DNA of 64,000 nucleotides. It comes from Scytalidium lignicola. Lineage: Eukaryota > Ascomycota > Leotiomycetes. Positions 45,477 through 59,116 of this stretch are shown here, one piece after another (position 1 is the stretch's first letter; the number at the start of each line of letters is the position of its first letter). The notes beneath the pieces are model-generated. The model was not told where the DNA came from. It saw only the letters and a program-made list of their open reading frames with translations, and searched no databases. The translations under genes were made by a program, and so were the position numbers. The stretch spans positions 1 to 64,000 of the forward strand of contig NCSJ02000124.1 in the NCBI GenBank assembly GCA_002812745.2. The letters run 5' to 3'.

Positions 45477-48400
45477 ATGGCCATGTTGCATGGAAAAGCA
45501 TTGTTGCACGAAATACCGAAGCCGATAATCGAGCACGATATAGCCACATTTCTAGATTACAAGCTCAGAAATATCAAGGATAACTACAATCGTGTGGCTC
45601 ATATCGAGCAACAACTGCATGTAGATTGGCCAGGCTCCGAGACGCTTCATACTTTAGTCGAGATGGCCGTCCCGCTCTTCATTTTTGCTACCACTGTGTG
45701 CCGTTTTATTGAAGATCCGACATGGTTCGATCCCGCTTGCCAACTTACAAAAGTCTTGGAATACAGGTCAAAGGCTCAGCAGTCTGAGATGGATAAGCTG
45801 GATGCAACTTATCGTCCTATCCTTGATCAGCTCATTGTTGGAGGATCTAAGGCTGCAAAGAGATCTCTCGTAGACGAATTCAAAACGGTTGTTGGTCCGA
45901 TTGTGCTTCTGGCCGAACCGCTCTCAATATCATCTTTAGCCCGGCTACTCGAAATTCCTAAACGTAGTATATACCGCAGGTTAGGGTCTCTGCACTCTGT
46001 TCTCAGTGTGCCAGACTCTCTTGAATATCCTGTCAGAATGTTCCATCTATCATTCCGAGACTTTTTAGTGGACTCTAGCAAGCAGAAAACGAATCCATTC
46101 TGGATTAATGAGGCTGAAACCCATTGCAGGATTGCAATAAGATGCCAGGAACTCTTAGATTCTAGTGGCCACCTGAAGAAAGATATATGTGGTTTGGAAA
46201 AGCCCGGAATAAATCATTCCTCTATCGACCCTGAAGCCATTGACCTGTGCTTGCCAATAGATATTCGGTACGCATGCCAGTATTGGGTGTATCATTTGGA
46301 ACAGAGCGGCGCTCGTCTGACTGATAGTCACCAAGCATATATCTTTCTTAAATGTCATTTCCTCCATTTGCTTGAAGCATTAAGCCTCTTGGGAAAATTA
46401 TCTGAGAGTGTTGCCATGATTAGAAGTTTACAAGCTCTCATCACCGTAAGCATTGCCAACGAAGAGTCATAGAAGTTTGCTGACATGAACTGTCTAGCCT
46501 AGTCGTATCAATGCTAAATTTTCTGCTTTTTTATATGATGCATACCGATTTATACTTAACTGCCGCTCAACTGTCGCTCAATTTCCACTTCAGGTTTATT
46601 CATCCGCGATCATCTTCGCTCCAGAGAGAAGTATAACCAGAAAACTGTTCGAAAACTGTATCCCGAGTTGGATTTCGCTATTGCCGGAAGTTGACTTAGA
46701 ATGGAGCGCTTGCCTGCAGACACTCGAAGATCACGACAGTATTGTGCGTGCGGTTGCCTTCTCACTAGATGGTAAGACGCTCGCATCTTCTTCAGACAAT
46801 GTTGTCCGGCTCTGGGATCCGACGACAGGAGAACAAATACAAGAACTCCAAAGCCCCATCCCTCATGGAGGCATCCCTCTTGGAAGCACCTTTCGTGGAG
46901 GGTTTGGATTCTTTGATAGCACTGTTTTCTCGCCAGATGGCACAATGCTTGCGTCATTTATTGGCCAGGTAATCCAGGTCTGGGATTCGAAAACAGGTGC
47001 TGCATTGCATACATTCGGAGGTCACATATGTCGCATTGATACTATGGCTTTCTCGTTGGATAATAAGACTCTTGCATCAGCTTCGACGGATGCCATTCGG
47101 CTTTGGGACTTAACTACAGGCAAACAGATACAAGAACTCAAAATTTCTAATCATCAGTCAAAGATAATTACTATATTAAATAGTAAGACGCTTGCATTGC
47201 TTTATAAATACCGTATAGTCCAGATCTGGGATATAGAAACAGGAAAAGAAGTACGGAAATTTGAATGGCGTGGTGATGGTGATAATAGGCGTATTACCTC
47301 TTCAATAAATAACGAGATGGTTGCGTCAGTTTCAATTGATGGAATTTGGCTCTGGAACCTCACCACAGGAGAATTGCTAAATAAGTTTAAGAATTATAGC
47401 GGACGTTCCTTGAAGCCTATCACCATATCAAGAGATAGTAAAACACTTGTGGGAATTTCTGGCAATCAAATCCTATTTTGGGACCTGACTGAAGGCAAAT
47501 TGATACATGAACTTGAGGACCACAGCCGAATATCATTTGATTATATCGCCTTATCGCCAGATAGCAAGTTACTTGTGTCAGTTTCACAGCAAATAATCCA
47601 GCTTTGGGACCTAGCAATAAATCACCAAGCAAAAATGACTGACGATACAAGCAGTTCTATTAAACCTGTCACAGATATATATTTCTCACCCACTAGCGAG
47701 ACAGTTATATCACTCTCAAGCCAGAGTATCCAGTTCTGGGATCCGATAACAAGAATGCAGATACATGAGGTCTGTAATTACCACGTTCGTCACGGGCTCC
47801 TCACATTTTTACCAAATAGCAAAGCACTAGTGCTTTCTTCATATAAAGAGTCGGTCTTTCTCTGGGATTTGACAACCAACGATATGAGGCATATATCCAA
47901 AACTTACGAATTTAATATCAGTACCATTGCCTTCTCGTTGGATGGCAAAAAGCTTGCTTTAGCTATTGGCGGAAAACTTTTGGGGGCTAATATACGACTA
48001 GTGGACTTGACAACTGGCAAGGAGATTCAAAATCTGGAAGGGCATACCGATACAGTTGCCCACTTGGGTTTCTCGCCCGATGGCCAAACTCTTGCCTCTG
48101 CTTCACATGATCATACAATCCGTCTCTGGGACTTGATGACGGGTCGAGAGATACATCAACTTAAAATTTCGTATACGGCCGTGGCCATTGCCTTCTCGCC
48201 GAATAGCAAGACTCTTACATCAGTAACTGAAATCTATCTTTGGAATGGGGTACAGTACGTAGAATCCAGCTTTGGGACGTAAGAACAGGAACTCAAATTC
48301 AGACACTGAAAACCAGTTATCGTGTTAAAAGACTATACTTTTGTGAGGATAATCGATACCTGAAAACAGATCGGGGCTTACTAAGAATCAACCTAAACAG

Positions 48401-48608
48401 CACCGAGTCGCTTTTCCAGGAGATCATCCCGGAGAAATACCCAGACGACGCTCTGATTTTTGGTACGGAATGGGTGATTCGGGACGGTGAGCCGGTTCTC
48501 TGGCTTCCCCCAGACTACAGACCGACTTGCGTAGATGTCTGTGAAAATACTTTTGCTTTAGGTTATAGCTCTGGCAGAGTGGGGTTCATTGGGTTTTCAT
48601 TTCCCTAG
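45477..48608 (+). pseudogene. N-terminally truncated, frameshifted NACHT-WD40 (NWD) gene
   Basis: Segments 45477..46445 and 46498..48282 join in phase 0 across a 52-bp intron (GTAAGC...CTAG), joining LQALIT to PSRINAKFSAFLYDAYRF. The first part is the region that follows the NACHT NTPase in fungal NWD proteins (LHEIPKPIIEHDIATFLDYKL, EPLSISSLARLLEIP, FRDFLVDSSKQ), but the NACHT itself with its P-loop is absent upstream. The second part is a long WD40 propeller of ten or more repeats (CLQTLEDHDSIVRAVAFS, TLASASHDHTIRLWDL). Near 48,240-48,260 the frame shifts by one base; the last repeat (RRIQLWDVRTG) and the conserved tail (VLWLPPDYRPTCVDV, ALGYSSGRVGFIGF) continue to the stop at 48608. Relatives are non-self-recognition NLRs. 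This copy cannot make a normal one. Confidence 0.8.
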
Positions 48609-49791
48609 AAAACATGCCTTTGCAAAAGAGAAGAGTTTGGAACCTTGTCAAAATAGACGATCTGCTAGCCACTAGATTTGCTCAAAGATGATATTAGCGA
48701 TGCATTTTCTCAGAATCGGGTCATATTTAAGGGTTATGATACAAGGACTTTTAAGATAGAGGCCAGGAGTGAATATTTGGGAATGGCAACGCCTTATTTG
48801 TTGGTCTTTTGCACGAGCGCAGGAGCAAAGTGTTTTCATGTCTCCTTTCAGCTCTTGCGCTAATAACATATAAGCTGTCGACTAATGGATTAAGATCCAG
48901 CAGATTATCTCTCTTAGATACAGTCTCGAAGGGATGGAGATTGAAGGTGTTGAGCAAGTTTGTACCACATCGAAGCTACGCCTCGAAAAGTATTCCACAC
49001 TTCTACTTCATAGCCGAGTCCCGACTTGCAGGAGAGCTGAACATCTCATGAGACATGGAATGTCTAATAGGGACTGTTTAGTTTAATTCGTAATAGATAT
49101 TGAGTATTTTGAGTTATTAGTATTCCTATAGAATCTAAAAAACGAACGAATTTGAATGATTCGTACGCCATTGCCGGGAATTTTGAAGCAGTCGTTGCTC
49201 ACTAATTCTTAACATAAGTGTCTGATGGGCAACTGCGAGCCAAAAACACGATAGTTGCACATTTTGAGTCTCTGATATGAATTTGGATATTTAGTGAATG
49301 TTTAACATTTATTAACGACGAAGATGAGTAGTGAAATGCTCGATTATTTTTTTTTTTTTTTAGAAAAATTAAATCAAAGATATTCACAAAATAAAGGATA
49401 AAACACTTCTACTTTAATACTATTTCTCTAATTTATAATGAGAATGACTCCAATCTCCCTGAATGGGGAGCTATGCATTCATATCTGACTTGCTTGTCTC
49501 TTCGAGTTGATGACAAACTGGAGCTTCGAGGGCGAATTTGAGCTTGAACGAAAGCGGAAATGCGGATCGTCACAGGGGCTTCCCCCCATGGTCGCCGCGG
49601 GGTTTTTCTCCGCTCTCTGCCCCGGTACAGCACAGAGCGAGTCTGGGGACATTCCCTTCCCCACGTCATGTCTCATCGGTTTGTGCTCGCATGTTAACTT
49701 CCTAAATCTATTCATTCTTCTTCTTCTTATGCGCAATGGTAGTCTTATAGTCCTCTAATATCATTACCGGTACTTTTGTCCCGATTTCGTG
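48609..49791. other. Intergenic, no gene seen
   Basis: Includes a T-run at about 49,348-49,361 and the presumed promoter of the C2H2 regulator. No recognisable RNA or coding feature. Confidence 0.4.
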
Positions 49792-52712
49792 ATGGCTACA
49801 CTGGTCGCGCCCGTTCGTCGAGTGCGATGCGAGCATCCTGGATGTGGCAGGTCCTATCTTCGCCCAGAACATCTCAATCGCCACCAACTTACTCGTGAGT
49901 TAAACTGCACTGTTATATCTGATGGATTGAAATGTGATATGGAATATTTTAAACACCATGCTGACTGGGCTTGTTCCACGTAGATGAAACTCGAATGTTC
50001 CAATGCTGTCTTTGCAGCAAACAGTTTACACGAAAGTAGGTGTTGAATGCATTTACGCCTTGAGATGGCAGACAGAGAGGACTTAATGTCTATTTCTTCA
50101 AGATATTGACATCGGCTCTCTTTTTCTCTTAGTGATCTACTTCATGCTCATCTTCGACGACATGAAAAGCGCGAAAAGCAAAACGTACGTGGAACTGGAA
50201 CACGACCTCTCGAGACGTCATCGCAGAGAACTGCTAGCAAGAGACGTGGCGCCTCTTATATTGGTAGCAAGCAGGACAATTATACCACTCACTCTTCAGG
50301 ATCTGCGTACGATCCATTGGGCAGGATGTGGCCGCCTCCAATCGAGCCGTCTGACAATCCCATGGATCACCTGAATACTAGTCATAATTCCCAGTCCCTC
50401 AGTTCCGACGTTTTAGAATTACCACAGAGTATGGCAAATCCAAATTCTATGTTACAGAGTACCGATAACTGGGGTATGACGCCTGTGCAAGGACTCCCGA
50501 TGTCTCTAAATCCCGAGATGCCCTGGCCCTTTCAGGACGGAGGCATCTTTGGTCTGTCCAGTGGGTTTTATTCTGACCTTCCCGCCGATGAATATCTCGA
50601 TCCATTTAGAGATGATATAGGCCACATTGAGGATCATGGAAGTCTCACTAGCTTAGAGTTTGTAAGTGATCAGCTAACCAGGTTCGTTGTCATTTCTAAC
50701 GGATGGGAACTGCTAGGAATCAGATACAGCTCAACTGGAGTCAACCGATCCTATGTTTCTGGGCCAAGGACAGTGCATATCACCAGAAGATTATCAGCGA
50801 TTAATAGACGAGTTTCCAGTAAGTTAATCTTTCAACGGCAATTTTCCAATGGTTATTAAAGTTCATCTCCAGGGATTAGCAAATGATTTCCTAGGCGATA
50901 GACAGTCGTTGTTCCGGTTGTGCCACCGTGGTTTGGATTACACAGAGATTTGCATGCCATTCTTCCATCAACCAACTTTAAAAATTAGCTTGTTACCGCC
51001 TCTACTTATCCTAGCAATATGTAGCCTTGGAGCGCGCGTCAGTGATGACTACCATGCTCGTGAAACTGGCCAACTGATCCACAGCCATGTCTGGAGACGA
51101 ATATTCATAAAAGCAATGGAATCTAGACAGATAGATATCTGGACACTACAAACTATGTATAGTATTTAACATTCAAGGATACCGTAGCGGCTGCTGATTG
51201 AATTACAGGGTTCTCCTAGAGCATATTGGCTTCTACGCACTGTCTCGATCTGCTCATGAGAAGGCAGATGTCTTCCATGCAATGCTTGTAACGGTGAGTA
51301 ACTTTAAGAAAAATATGTTACAATGTGTTAATAGGCGTTTTATAGCTTGCACGACGAAGCAGCTTTCTGGCACAAAGTTTTGAAGGAGGAAGTAATTCAC
51401 GGCAACCGCTTGAGAAACGTTGGGAAGAATGGGCAGAGCGGGAGACCGTCATAAGGTAATAATTTCTCGAATTGTATTGAAATCAATAAATGCTGAAATT
51501 CATAATAGAGTAGCATATACTATTTTTGTCCACGACGTCGATTACTCCATACACTTCATGCATCCATCACTTTTATCCTTGGGGATGATTAAACTTCCTC
51601 TCCCATGTTTGCCTGCTCTATGGCAAGCAAAATCCGCTGTAGAGTGGGAACGGCAGATGGAGCAGACTCGACAAACCAACCGAGCACCTTCTCTGCGAAC
51701 CCTACGTGGATCTATTGAGCTGCTTCTCCCAGCTCACTGTGATCACTCACGACAGCGACTTCGCGGAGCACTCCTGGTTTTTGGTTCAAGTGCTTTCATA
51801 CTTCAAGTTTTGATTCATGGTCTCGCTTCTGCCGTTTTTGAACACAAATTTCGAGGCATAAATTCTGGATGCACTCTAGGTATACAAACTTTGAAGTTGA
51901 AAGAGTTTGAGGAAGGTCTGCAATGCTGGTACAGTTGCTTTGAGCACAGGAACGTCGTCGACCATGGCTCTACTGAGATAGTGAGATCCGCGTTGATTAC
52001 CTACCATTTCGTTTCTATCTTACTAAAGGAGAGTTTATCTGATATTCAAATGGCAGCTGGTACGGCTTACTCATGGGGTCGAGTCGTGACCCCACAACGG
52101 GCCCAAGAGGCCTTTTTACCTCTTGTTAGCACACAACCAGTTGGACAGGAGGCATATCGACATGCGCTCAACGTGATTAGCTTGTGTCTTGACGATGATG
52201 AGCAGCAGGAAAGAAGTACTGAGCAACCGAAAAAGATGTTGCTACATCCGCTTCACCTAACCTATAATGCTTTTATTGGTGTATTGGTGCTCTGGGCGTA
52301 TGCATTGGGCCTGAGCCGGTCACAACAACATCGACAAGAGCACCACACCCAAATTTGGGTAGTTGAAGGTGGCAAGCTAAAACATTTGAAGGCCAAAGAA
52401 AGTTATGATAACAATGACGAGAGTGCTGGGAAAGGTGACACCCAAGAACTCGTAAGGATATTGGAGAGGGGGTTTGCTCGGCCAGTTGTTGTTATTCAGG
52501 AGATCGAAACTATCAGAACTGACGTACGTCGGCTAATGCACATAGTGCGAAACAGACTTGATGGGGGTGCGTGGGAATTATGTAAGTATCCCAATATATC
52601 TACTATCTATCCATTTTGATTGCGGTGGCTAACATGTTCTCTCCCCGACGCAGCTCAAGAGGCGCGGCGTGTACTTGATGCTCTTCTTGATAAGAATGGC
52701 TTTATGGAGTAA
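49792..52712 (+). CDS. C2H2 zinc-finger transcription factor with fungal_trans domain, 798 aa
   Basis: Nine exons resolve in phase: 49792..49894, 49984..50035, 50133..50661, 50717..50818, 50873..51156, 51209..51293, 51346..51455, 51509..52581, 52654..52712 (2,397 bp). Two C2H2 fingers open the protein: CEHPGCGRSYLRPEHLNRH with its last His codon split by intron 1, and CCLCSKQF with intron 2 splitting the following Asn codon before DLLHAHLRRH. A Ser/Pro/Asp-rich linker follows, then a fungal-specific transcription factor region (YTEICMPFFHQPTLKI, LAICSLGARVSDDY, WEEWAERETVIRRVAYTIF, VDYSIHFMHPSLLS). Proteins of this layout are nuclear regulators. The MFS transporter gene lies 783 bp downstream on the same strand and could be a target, by position only. 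Confidence 0.85.
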
Positions 52713-53495
52713 CCCAACATAATATTTCAATACCTCCGCTCTAGACTACGGATACAGTGGATAATAGGGCGTCTACTGCATAGTTAAAATATTTTAGCGT
52801 TAAATTCGGGATACCAAATTTGAACTAGCAAGCACTCGTATTTACCTTCATGTGCGCGAGCACGGGATATAACAAGAATAATTACATAAGATGATAGGAG
52901 TGCCTTGCATATTGACAAAGAATCTGGTAAAAAGCCGTGAATTAAAAAAAAACCTCATATTCCTATATTCGCATTCCTAAAAGTGATCTGCAACGATGGG
53001 AAGAATACACGGGATGTATAAAAGCGGGATGAGAGAATGGGGAAAATCCAGTCTGGGGTAAGAAAGAATGGGGTACGGTAACATCAGCACTAAACCCAGG
53101 CGGCAACGGAACTCATGGCCCGAGGGGAAGAAACGTATTAGGGTTTTCTTTTTCCTGGGGTAATGAGACTGCACGTCCATTACTCCGCATTTTGTCTTTC
53201 ACAGATTCTGCACCTTTTGCCCATGACTTCCTTTTAGCCTTGTTAGTGTTCCCGTTTAATGTCCCGCGTATTTCTTTTTGCATGGGATTATATATCATGC
53301 ATCCCTCCTGTGTTTTGGTCCCACTCACTCTAGTTGCTGATACAGAGGATGTGGATTGTTTGACACCGAGGGATAACAGATTTCGATTCTTGTTGTGGTC
53401 AGCTTTTACAGTTAGTTGTACGAGCATAGTGAACTGTTGATTGGATTGTGTGTTGTTTTCCACGGCCTAACTCAGCCTGGGATCTTACTGCCGCG
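52713..53495. other. Intergenic, probable promoter of the MFS gene
   Basis: Nothing recognised as coding. An A-rich tract is at about 52,944-52,953. Confidence 0.4.
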
Positions 53496-55432
53496 ATGGA
53501 TGACGAGACAAAGCCTCGATTCGCAGTTGCGTGGATCAATGTCATTTGCGCTATCTTCTCGAGTATCGGAGCTTTCATTTTTGGGTTCGATAGTGGTATG
53601 TTCGATTATGCCACTCTTCTCTATTTCTCTGGCCGAATTCCATGATACTGATTTGTGGAAAAAGGTATTTTCAATACCACGATCGCTCATGCTACCTTCA
53701 ACATTTATATGTTCAACAACACAGATGGCAATGCAATCTTAACTGGTAATTATTATACCTAACTTTTTTAGAATGATTATTTTGGCCTCGGAGTTTTTTT
53801 GTTGACTCATGCAGGTGCTGTTGCTTCAACGTACACGGCGGGTACTGCAATTGGTGGTCTCTTTTCTGGTTGGTCTGCTGAACGATTTGGACGAAAAAAG
53901 ACAATTATAGTTGCTGCGGCAGTTGGTGCGTATTTAAATGCTAGAGACTATGGTTCCATCTCAGTATCGTCAAGCTGATAACTTCTCTCAGTTGCTGTAG
54001 GCACCGCTATCCAGACCGCCGCTCAAAATGTTGGCATGCTCATTGCTGGTCGTGTCATTGCCGGCCTTGCTGTTGGCGTTTTGCTCTCCATTGTACCTGT
54101 ATACAATGCAGAATTAGCTGTACCACAATATCGCGGCATTATAGTTGGACTATTTGGAGTCATGGCCTCCTTTGGTGTTGTCTGCTCTAACTGGATTGGG
54201 TATGCCTGCCAATTCGCCCACGGTGATGCTCAATGGAGAATTCCTCTCGGATGTCAGATCCCAACAGCTGTTTTGCTATGTATTGGTGCTTTCTTCTTGC
54301 CTGAATCACCTCGTTGGTGTAAGTTCATCCCATAAAGTATCCATCTTCTAAAGATCGCTCCTGACTAGATCTTGTCTAGTGATTGAGAAGGATAGAAGTC
54401 AAGAAGCTCACGCGAGTAAGTCTCTGCTCCTTTTTATCAGATTAACGTCAACTTACTAAACGAAACACTTTTAGTCATGATGCGCATCCATGGTAAACTG
54501 GGCGAGAACTACGTTGCAAGAGAATTCACCCAGATGCACGAACAGATTGTTGCAGAAACCGCCGCCAGGAAGTCTCGTTGGATTGACACCATTGCTACAC
54601 CATCCGCACGTAAACGGATGTATCTGGGGGTTTTTGTCAACATCTTTAACAATCTTGGCGGCACGCCTGTTATTAGTGTATACCAATCGAAGCTTTTCCA
54701 AGAAATTGGCTTCGTAGGAACGAAAACACTCTTACTCTCGGGCTGTTATGGGTTGGCAGGCTTCGCTGGTGTGATAACGAATATCACGCTCGTGGCTGAT
54801 CGAATGGGACGGAAGCAGTCAATGTGTAAGTTAATATGAAGTTCTCTTTTAGTTTTTTTTAGTTCTAACTGAATGAAGGGGTTGGTGCTATGGTCCTAGT
54901 AGCAGACCTTGTTATCCTCATGCCTCTAACCAAGATCTACACTGGTTCCGATAACATGGCCGGTAAAGCTGCTGCTGTGACCTTCATCTTCCTCCACTCT
55001 TATCCATACTCCGTCTTTATGTACGGTACAGTCTGGGTTTACACAACTGAGATCTTCCCCACACATCTTCGTGCCAAGGGCACCGCTATCTGCACATTCT
55101 GGGGGCAAGCGTTCGGTATTCTGCTTCAGCAGATCGGACTCAAAGTCTTTGAAGATATCGGATATCTCTTTTACATTGTCTTCATTGTCTGCACTAGTTT
55201 TGCTGGTGTGATATACTACTTGTTTCTACCAGAGACTAAGGGAGCAACGCTCGAGGATATTTCAAGGTTCTTTGGTGACACTGTGGTTGCCAGTTTCAAC
55301 GAGGATAAGACGCGTATTGCTCGAGTGTTGAATGAGGTCGAAGGATATGGTGATCCGGAAAATGAGGTAGATGGCGACAGGCAAGGAAAGGATGTTGCTG
55401 TGCAGCAGATTGAACATGTGGAGAGAACTTAG
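53496..55432 (+). CDS. MFS sugar transporter, 519 aa
   Basis: Seven exons agree in phase: 53496..53595, 53665..53745, 53815..53925, 53992..54318, 54380..54415, 54475..54825 and 54879..55432. All introns are 53-69 bp except none larger. The protein carries the sugar-porter signatures: SIGAFIFGFDSG in helix 1, RFGRKK in loop 2-3, GRVIAGLAVGVL, FFLPESPRW after helix 6, DRMGRK in loop 8-9 and LFLPETKG after helix 12. About twelve membrane spans are expected at the plasma membrane. The family takes up hexoses, pentoses or related polyols by proton symport; substrate cannot be read from sequence. The upstream gene on the same strand is a C2H2 regulator. No lesions seen. Confidence 0.9.
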
Positions 55433-57547
55433 ATGATGATTTGGGCTTTAGTATCCTTGCTAGAACCCAATCAATTGTCACTGAAATAGAGTCATGTCAA
55501 CTATTCCGTTCCATATTTACTTCTTACTAAATATCAATTCACCGGGGCAATATTGTTGCCCAATCGTTATTTATCCATTAAAATAAAGAAGCCGATAATT
55601 CATCCGGGGCCCGTTGAGGTCGATGTAACTCCGAAACGGGATGTGGTTGAAGTATCCCGCGTGTCTCTTTTCCCCACTCACCAAAACAAAATTATAACCA
55701 AATCAACCACGGAGCTTTGAACAAATATAACAGATGATGCATACTAGTGTCTACATTCGGAACGGCTCACTCCGAGTAGGAGGGGAGAGCATACCCATCG
55801 TTCATCAAGAGTGATGGCACGTGCCTTACACCTCGTCTTGTAAGCAACCAAGCAGCTACCTTTAATGTTGTAATAATAGTTATCCCATCGTACGAAATAG
55901 AAATATATTATGCATCTCTCTTTACAGAAAGTTTCATTATAGACTTAAATAATTTTGGACCTGAGATGAAGATGATCCAGGATTTGACTAAAATAATATT
56001 ATTGTTCCATGAGAGCAAAAACACTGGGCGTAATCGGGCATGGCAACAAATTACACTTCCGCTTTTGAATAAATGAGACAGACAGATTATCCCTCGTCTA
56101 CCCAGCAAGGCATCCAGTTCTTTGCCCTATTTTAATCTACCACAATACTTTGGATCGCAATATTCCTTCTCAGCAATGCCAGACATGGATCAAACCAGAT
56201 ACTCGTACATCCGCTACTATTCCCCCACAAAATACTTCACACATGCGAGGGTCAAGACTGGGAATATGACGAGGATTAGACTAGGATCGTGAGATTCTGA
56301 ACAAGGACTGCGAGGATCTCATAATCTCATTTGGGTAATATTAATAAGATGGAATCCTCACTTTACAAGGGTTATGCAACGGTTTGAGCAAATGAGATCA
56401 TACAAATCACGCTTATCACACTTTTACTCTTACATGTGAAGTATTTAGGGGTGGAACAGTACATTATTCAGTCGAAGTGATGGACAAATGAAAATTTAAA
56501 GCCGTAGTATCTGGTAATCTATCATATTGACTTCGGTAAATGCTTGAACTCAAATCAAACACTCAAAGGGAAATGGAATTATACTGCCATAAGTTTTACA
56601 TCCACTATTTAAATTTGTGGCATAACAAGACCTTTACGAATTTGTGCAGACTGTGCTTTGGAGAGCCATCGTGCATAACTCACTTTAAAGTGGTCATCAA
56701 TAAGATGGCAACAGAATCATGGAGAAACATAGTCAAGCCAATCACCTAGCCAATAATTGGTACTCACCACCATTTAGAATTAAATACTGGCCAGTGCTCA
56801 TTAACAATTAACAGGGGCTTGTGGATAGAACTGTATTCCGGAGCCCCTTGCTATCCTTGGGAGTTGGAACTTGTGCTGACTAATAAACAATGCCCTTGAG
56901 CAATGATCGCCCTAGAACCCCACAACGATCTTGAAAAGGCGAATGCTCACAATATCCCGTTTTGAAAGGCTTCTCGTTCATCGGAACTTGCCATCGAGAA
57001 AAGCATTTGTTCCCTAAGATGGCAGATGAATAAATGATCTCACGTATTTTCATCGTACTGTTCATGCCATGTATACGGTGAGATCTTACAGTCCTTCTCT
57101 ACTTGTAACCACTTTGAAACCACCCTCCTCAACTTCTAATCATCACCCAACTTACTACCTTCTTACTAAAACACATCTAAACAAAAGAAACACCTAAATC
57201 AAGGGAATATATTTTGCTTGCCTTAAACAAAATCGCAATATTTTTTTTTGCATTGTTCATCACTCCACAAGCAGAGATGCTTTTGAGTTTGAAGCTGTTT
57301 ACAGCAACACGTCATTTTGTAAGGCTGAATGTGCAACATTCAGGTGTCTCATCCTCAATGCCGTGCTGACCCTCGCTCCTTAATTAAACAGTTTTTGAAA
57401 CTGCCGTCGTGTTTGATCTTCAAAGATTAGTATTCCCGCTTGATTACTTGCAATCATATGGCCATAGCGCTTCCAGTCGATCTTTTAAACCCAGCATTAA
57501 GATTTTTGCTCCGCGATGACTTCATTCTCCAAGTTCCCTCCTCCACA
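55433..57547. other. Intergenic, AT-rich, no gene seen
   Basis: Two kilobases between the transporter and the fasciclin gene. No conserved open frame, tRNA or repeat was recognised. Confidence 0.45.
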
Positions 57548-59116
57548 ATGTCGTGGTTACCGTTCTTTTTAATAATATGTTCTACATTCGCTTCGCGATC
57601 TACCGCTCTTTTCATTCTCACTACCATAGCTAATCATCCTCAGTTATCCACACTCCAGAGCTATGTTACCAAACTCCCAGAGTTGTCGGCGCAGCTAAGC
57701 CAGGCTGATAATTACACTTTTTTTTGCTCCGACCAACACCGCATTCCAAAACTGGCTCTCAACGGCCAATCCAGCTCCAACCTCGGATGATATCGAAGCA
57801 ACATTATTCTACTGCCTCGTTCATGGCATTTTCCCTGTAGCTTCCTTTACGAAAATTCCGCAATTCGTTTCGTCATTCCAGGAGAATGCAACTTACACAA
57901 ATGTCACCACCGGGCAAACTCTAGAGCTGGTCTTAACCAACGGCAGTGTGCCCCACATTGTGTCAGGACTCAGAACCAACAGCTCAATCACAACTGCCGT
58001 AAATACCTCCAAAATCTCTTTACTCATTGGTACCTTTTCGCTTATGTTATCTAGGATGTCGTCGTCAACGGAGGTATTATGCAACTCATCGATACAGTCC
58101 CGAATCTCCCTCCTCGAGAACCGATCGTTGTGCAGCAGGCAAACCTCAATTTCTTTGTTGCTTTGGTGACGAAAGGGGGCTTCCTGGATGCCAATAGAGA
58201 TGAATTTGCCACTCAGATGGAATATTTACCGGATGTGACCTACTTCGCTCCAAACTCAGCACTAGCTCTGGCAAACTTTCCCAGCTCTGACACGATGTCT
58301 CCTGAGAGGCTGACTAGTATTTTCGATTACCATGTCGTGACCGGATTCATTGGTTATTCCTCGATGCTCAGTGACAAGTTAACATTACAAACCGTGGAAG
58401 GAGACAACCTTACTATTCGGATCGGATCAGATGGATCGAAGTGGGTCAATGGTGCAAAGATAATCACTTCAGATTTCATGATATCGAATGGCGTGTTGCA
58501 TACTATAGATGAGTACGTATATTTCCAACTCTAAGTTTTAATAATATTCCATGTATTAACATGGACGCACAGTTTTCTGGATCCCCAAAACGTCACTTCC
58601 CCTAGTTGGTCAAAGTCTCACAAACCTCTACAGCCAGGCGCTATAGCAGGGTTAATTGTTGGCTTGATATTGTTACTAACTTGCTCAACGTTTCTAGCAT
58701 TCCTTTTCTTTCACCGAACAGGTTCGCAATCCCAAGGCCAAATCCGACTCGGACGGAATAATCACATGCGAATGCGTCCGGGTATGAGTCTTACTCAACT
58801 ATGGAAGAGAACTCCAGCTACATCATCGCCACTGCTCTCCAGAAGTGCGTCACGAAGCCAAGGCCGCAGTGACTCTGAACCTGAATGGGGAGGCGGCATG
58901 TCTGAGCCGACAAATAGTCCTGACCACTTCGAGACAGTTGCAATTAATAGTGGACAGATTGCAGAATTGGATGTTGCAAGGACTAGGACGAGATCTTGGA
59001 GTCTACCAATTCAAGAGCTGAGTGGATCGGAGCCAAGATCTTTATCGGAAAAAGAAGAAGAAGCCTGGGAGAGGTATCCCGCTGAAAGGTACCAAAATCG
59101 GCATGTTTATGATTGA
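57548..59116 (+). CDS. Fasciclin (FAS1) domain membrane protein, one-base frameshift in exon 1
   Basis: Three exons: 57548..57998, 58055..58512 and 58573..59116. A signal peptide (MSWLPFFLIICSTFASRSTA) is followed by two FAS1 domains: LTTIANHPQLSTLQSYV, then FFAPTNTAFQNW; and LNFFVALVTKGGFLD, VTYFAPNSALALANF, HTIDE. A membrane helix (AIAGLIVGLILLLTC) leads to a basic Ser-rich cytoplasmic tail. FAS1 domains mediate adhesion at the cell surface. In exon 1 a run of eight T (57718-57725) shifts the frame out of FFAPTNTAF; seven T would restore a 483-residue protein, and all later splice phases fit that. The break is thus a single homopolymer unit, probably a sequencing error. I chose ATG 57548 over an upstream in-frame ATG because the signal peptide starts there. 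Confidence 0.82.

Noticed and set aside
57718..57725. Programmed ribosomal frameshifting at the T8 run
   Set aside because: No accompanying known slippage context or structure, and the same T8 problem occurs in an unrelated gene; sequencing error is simpler.
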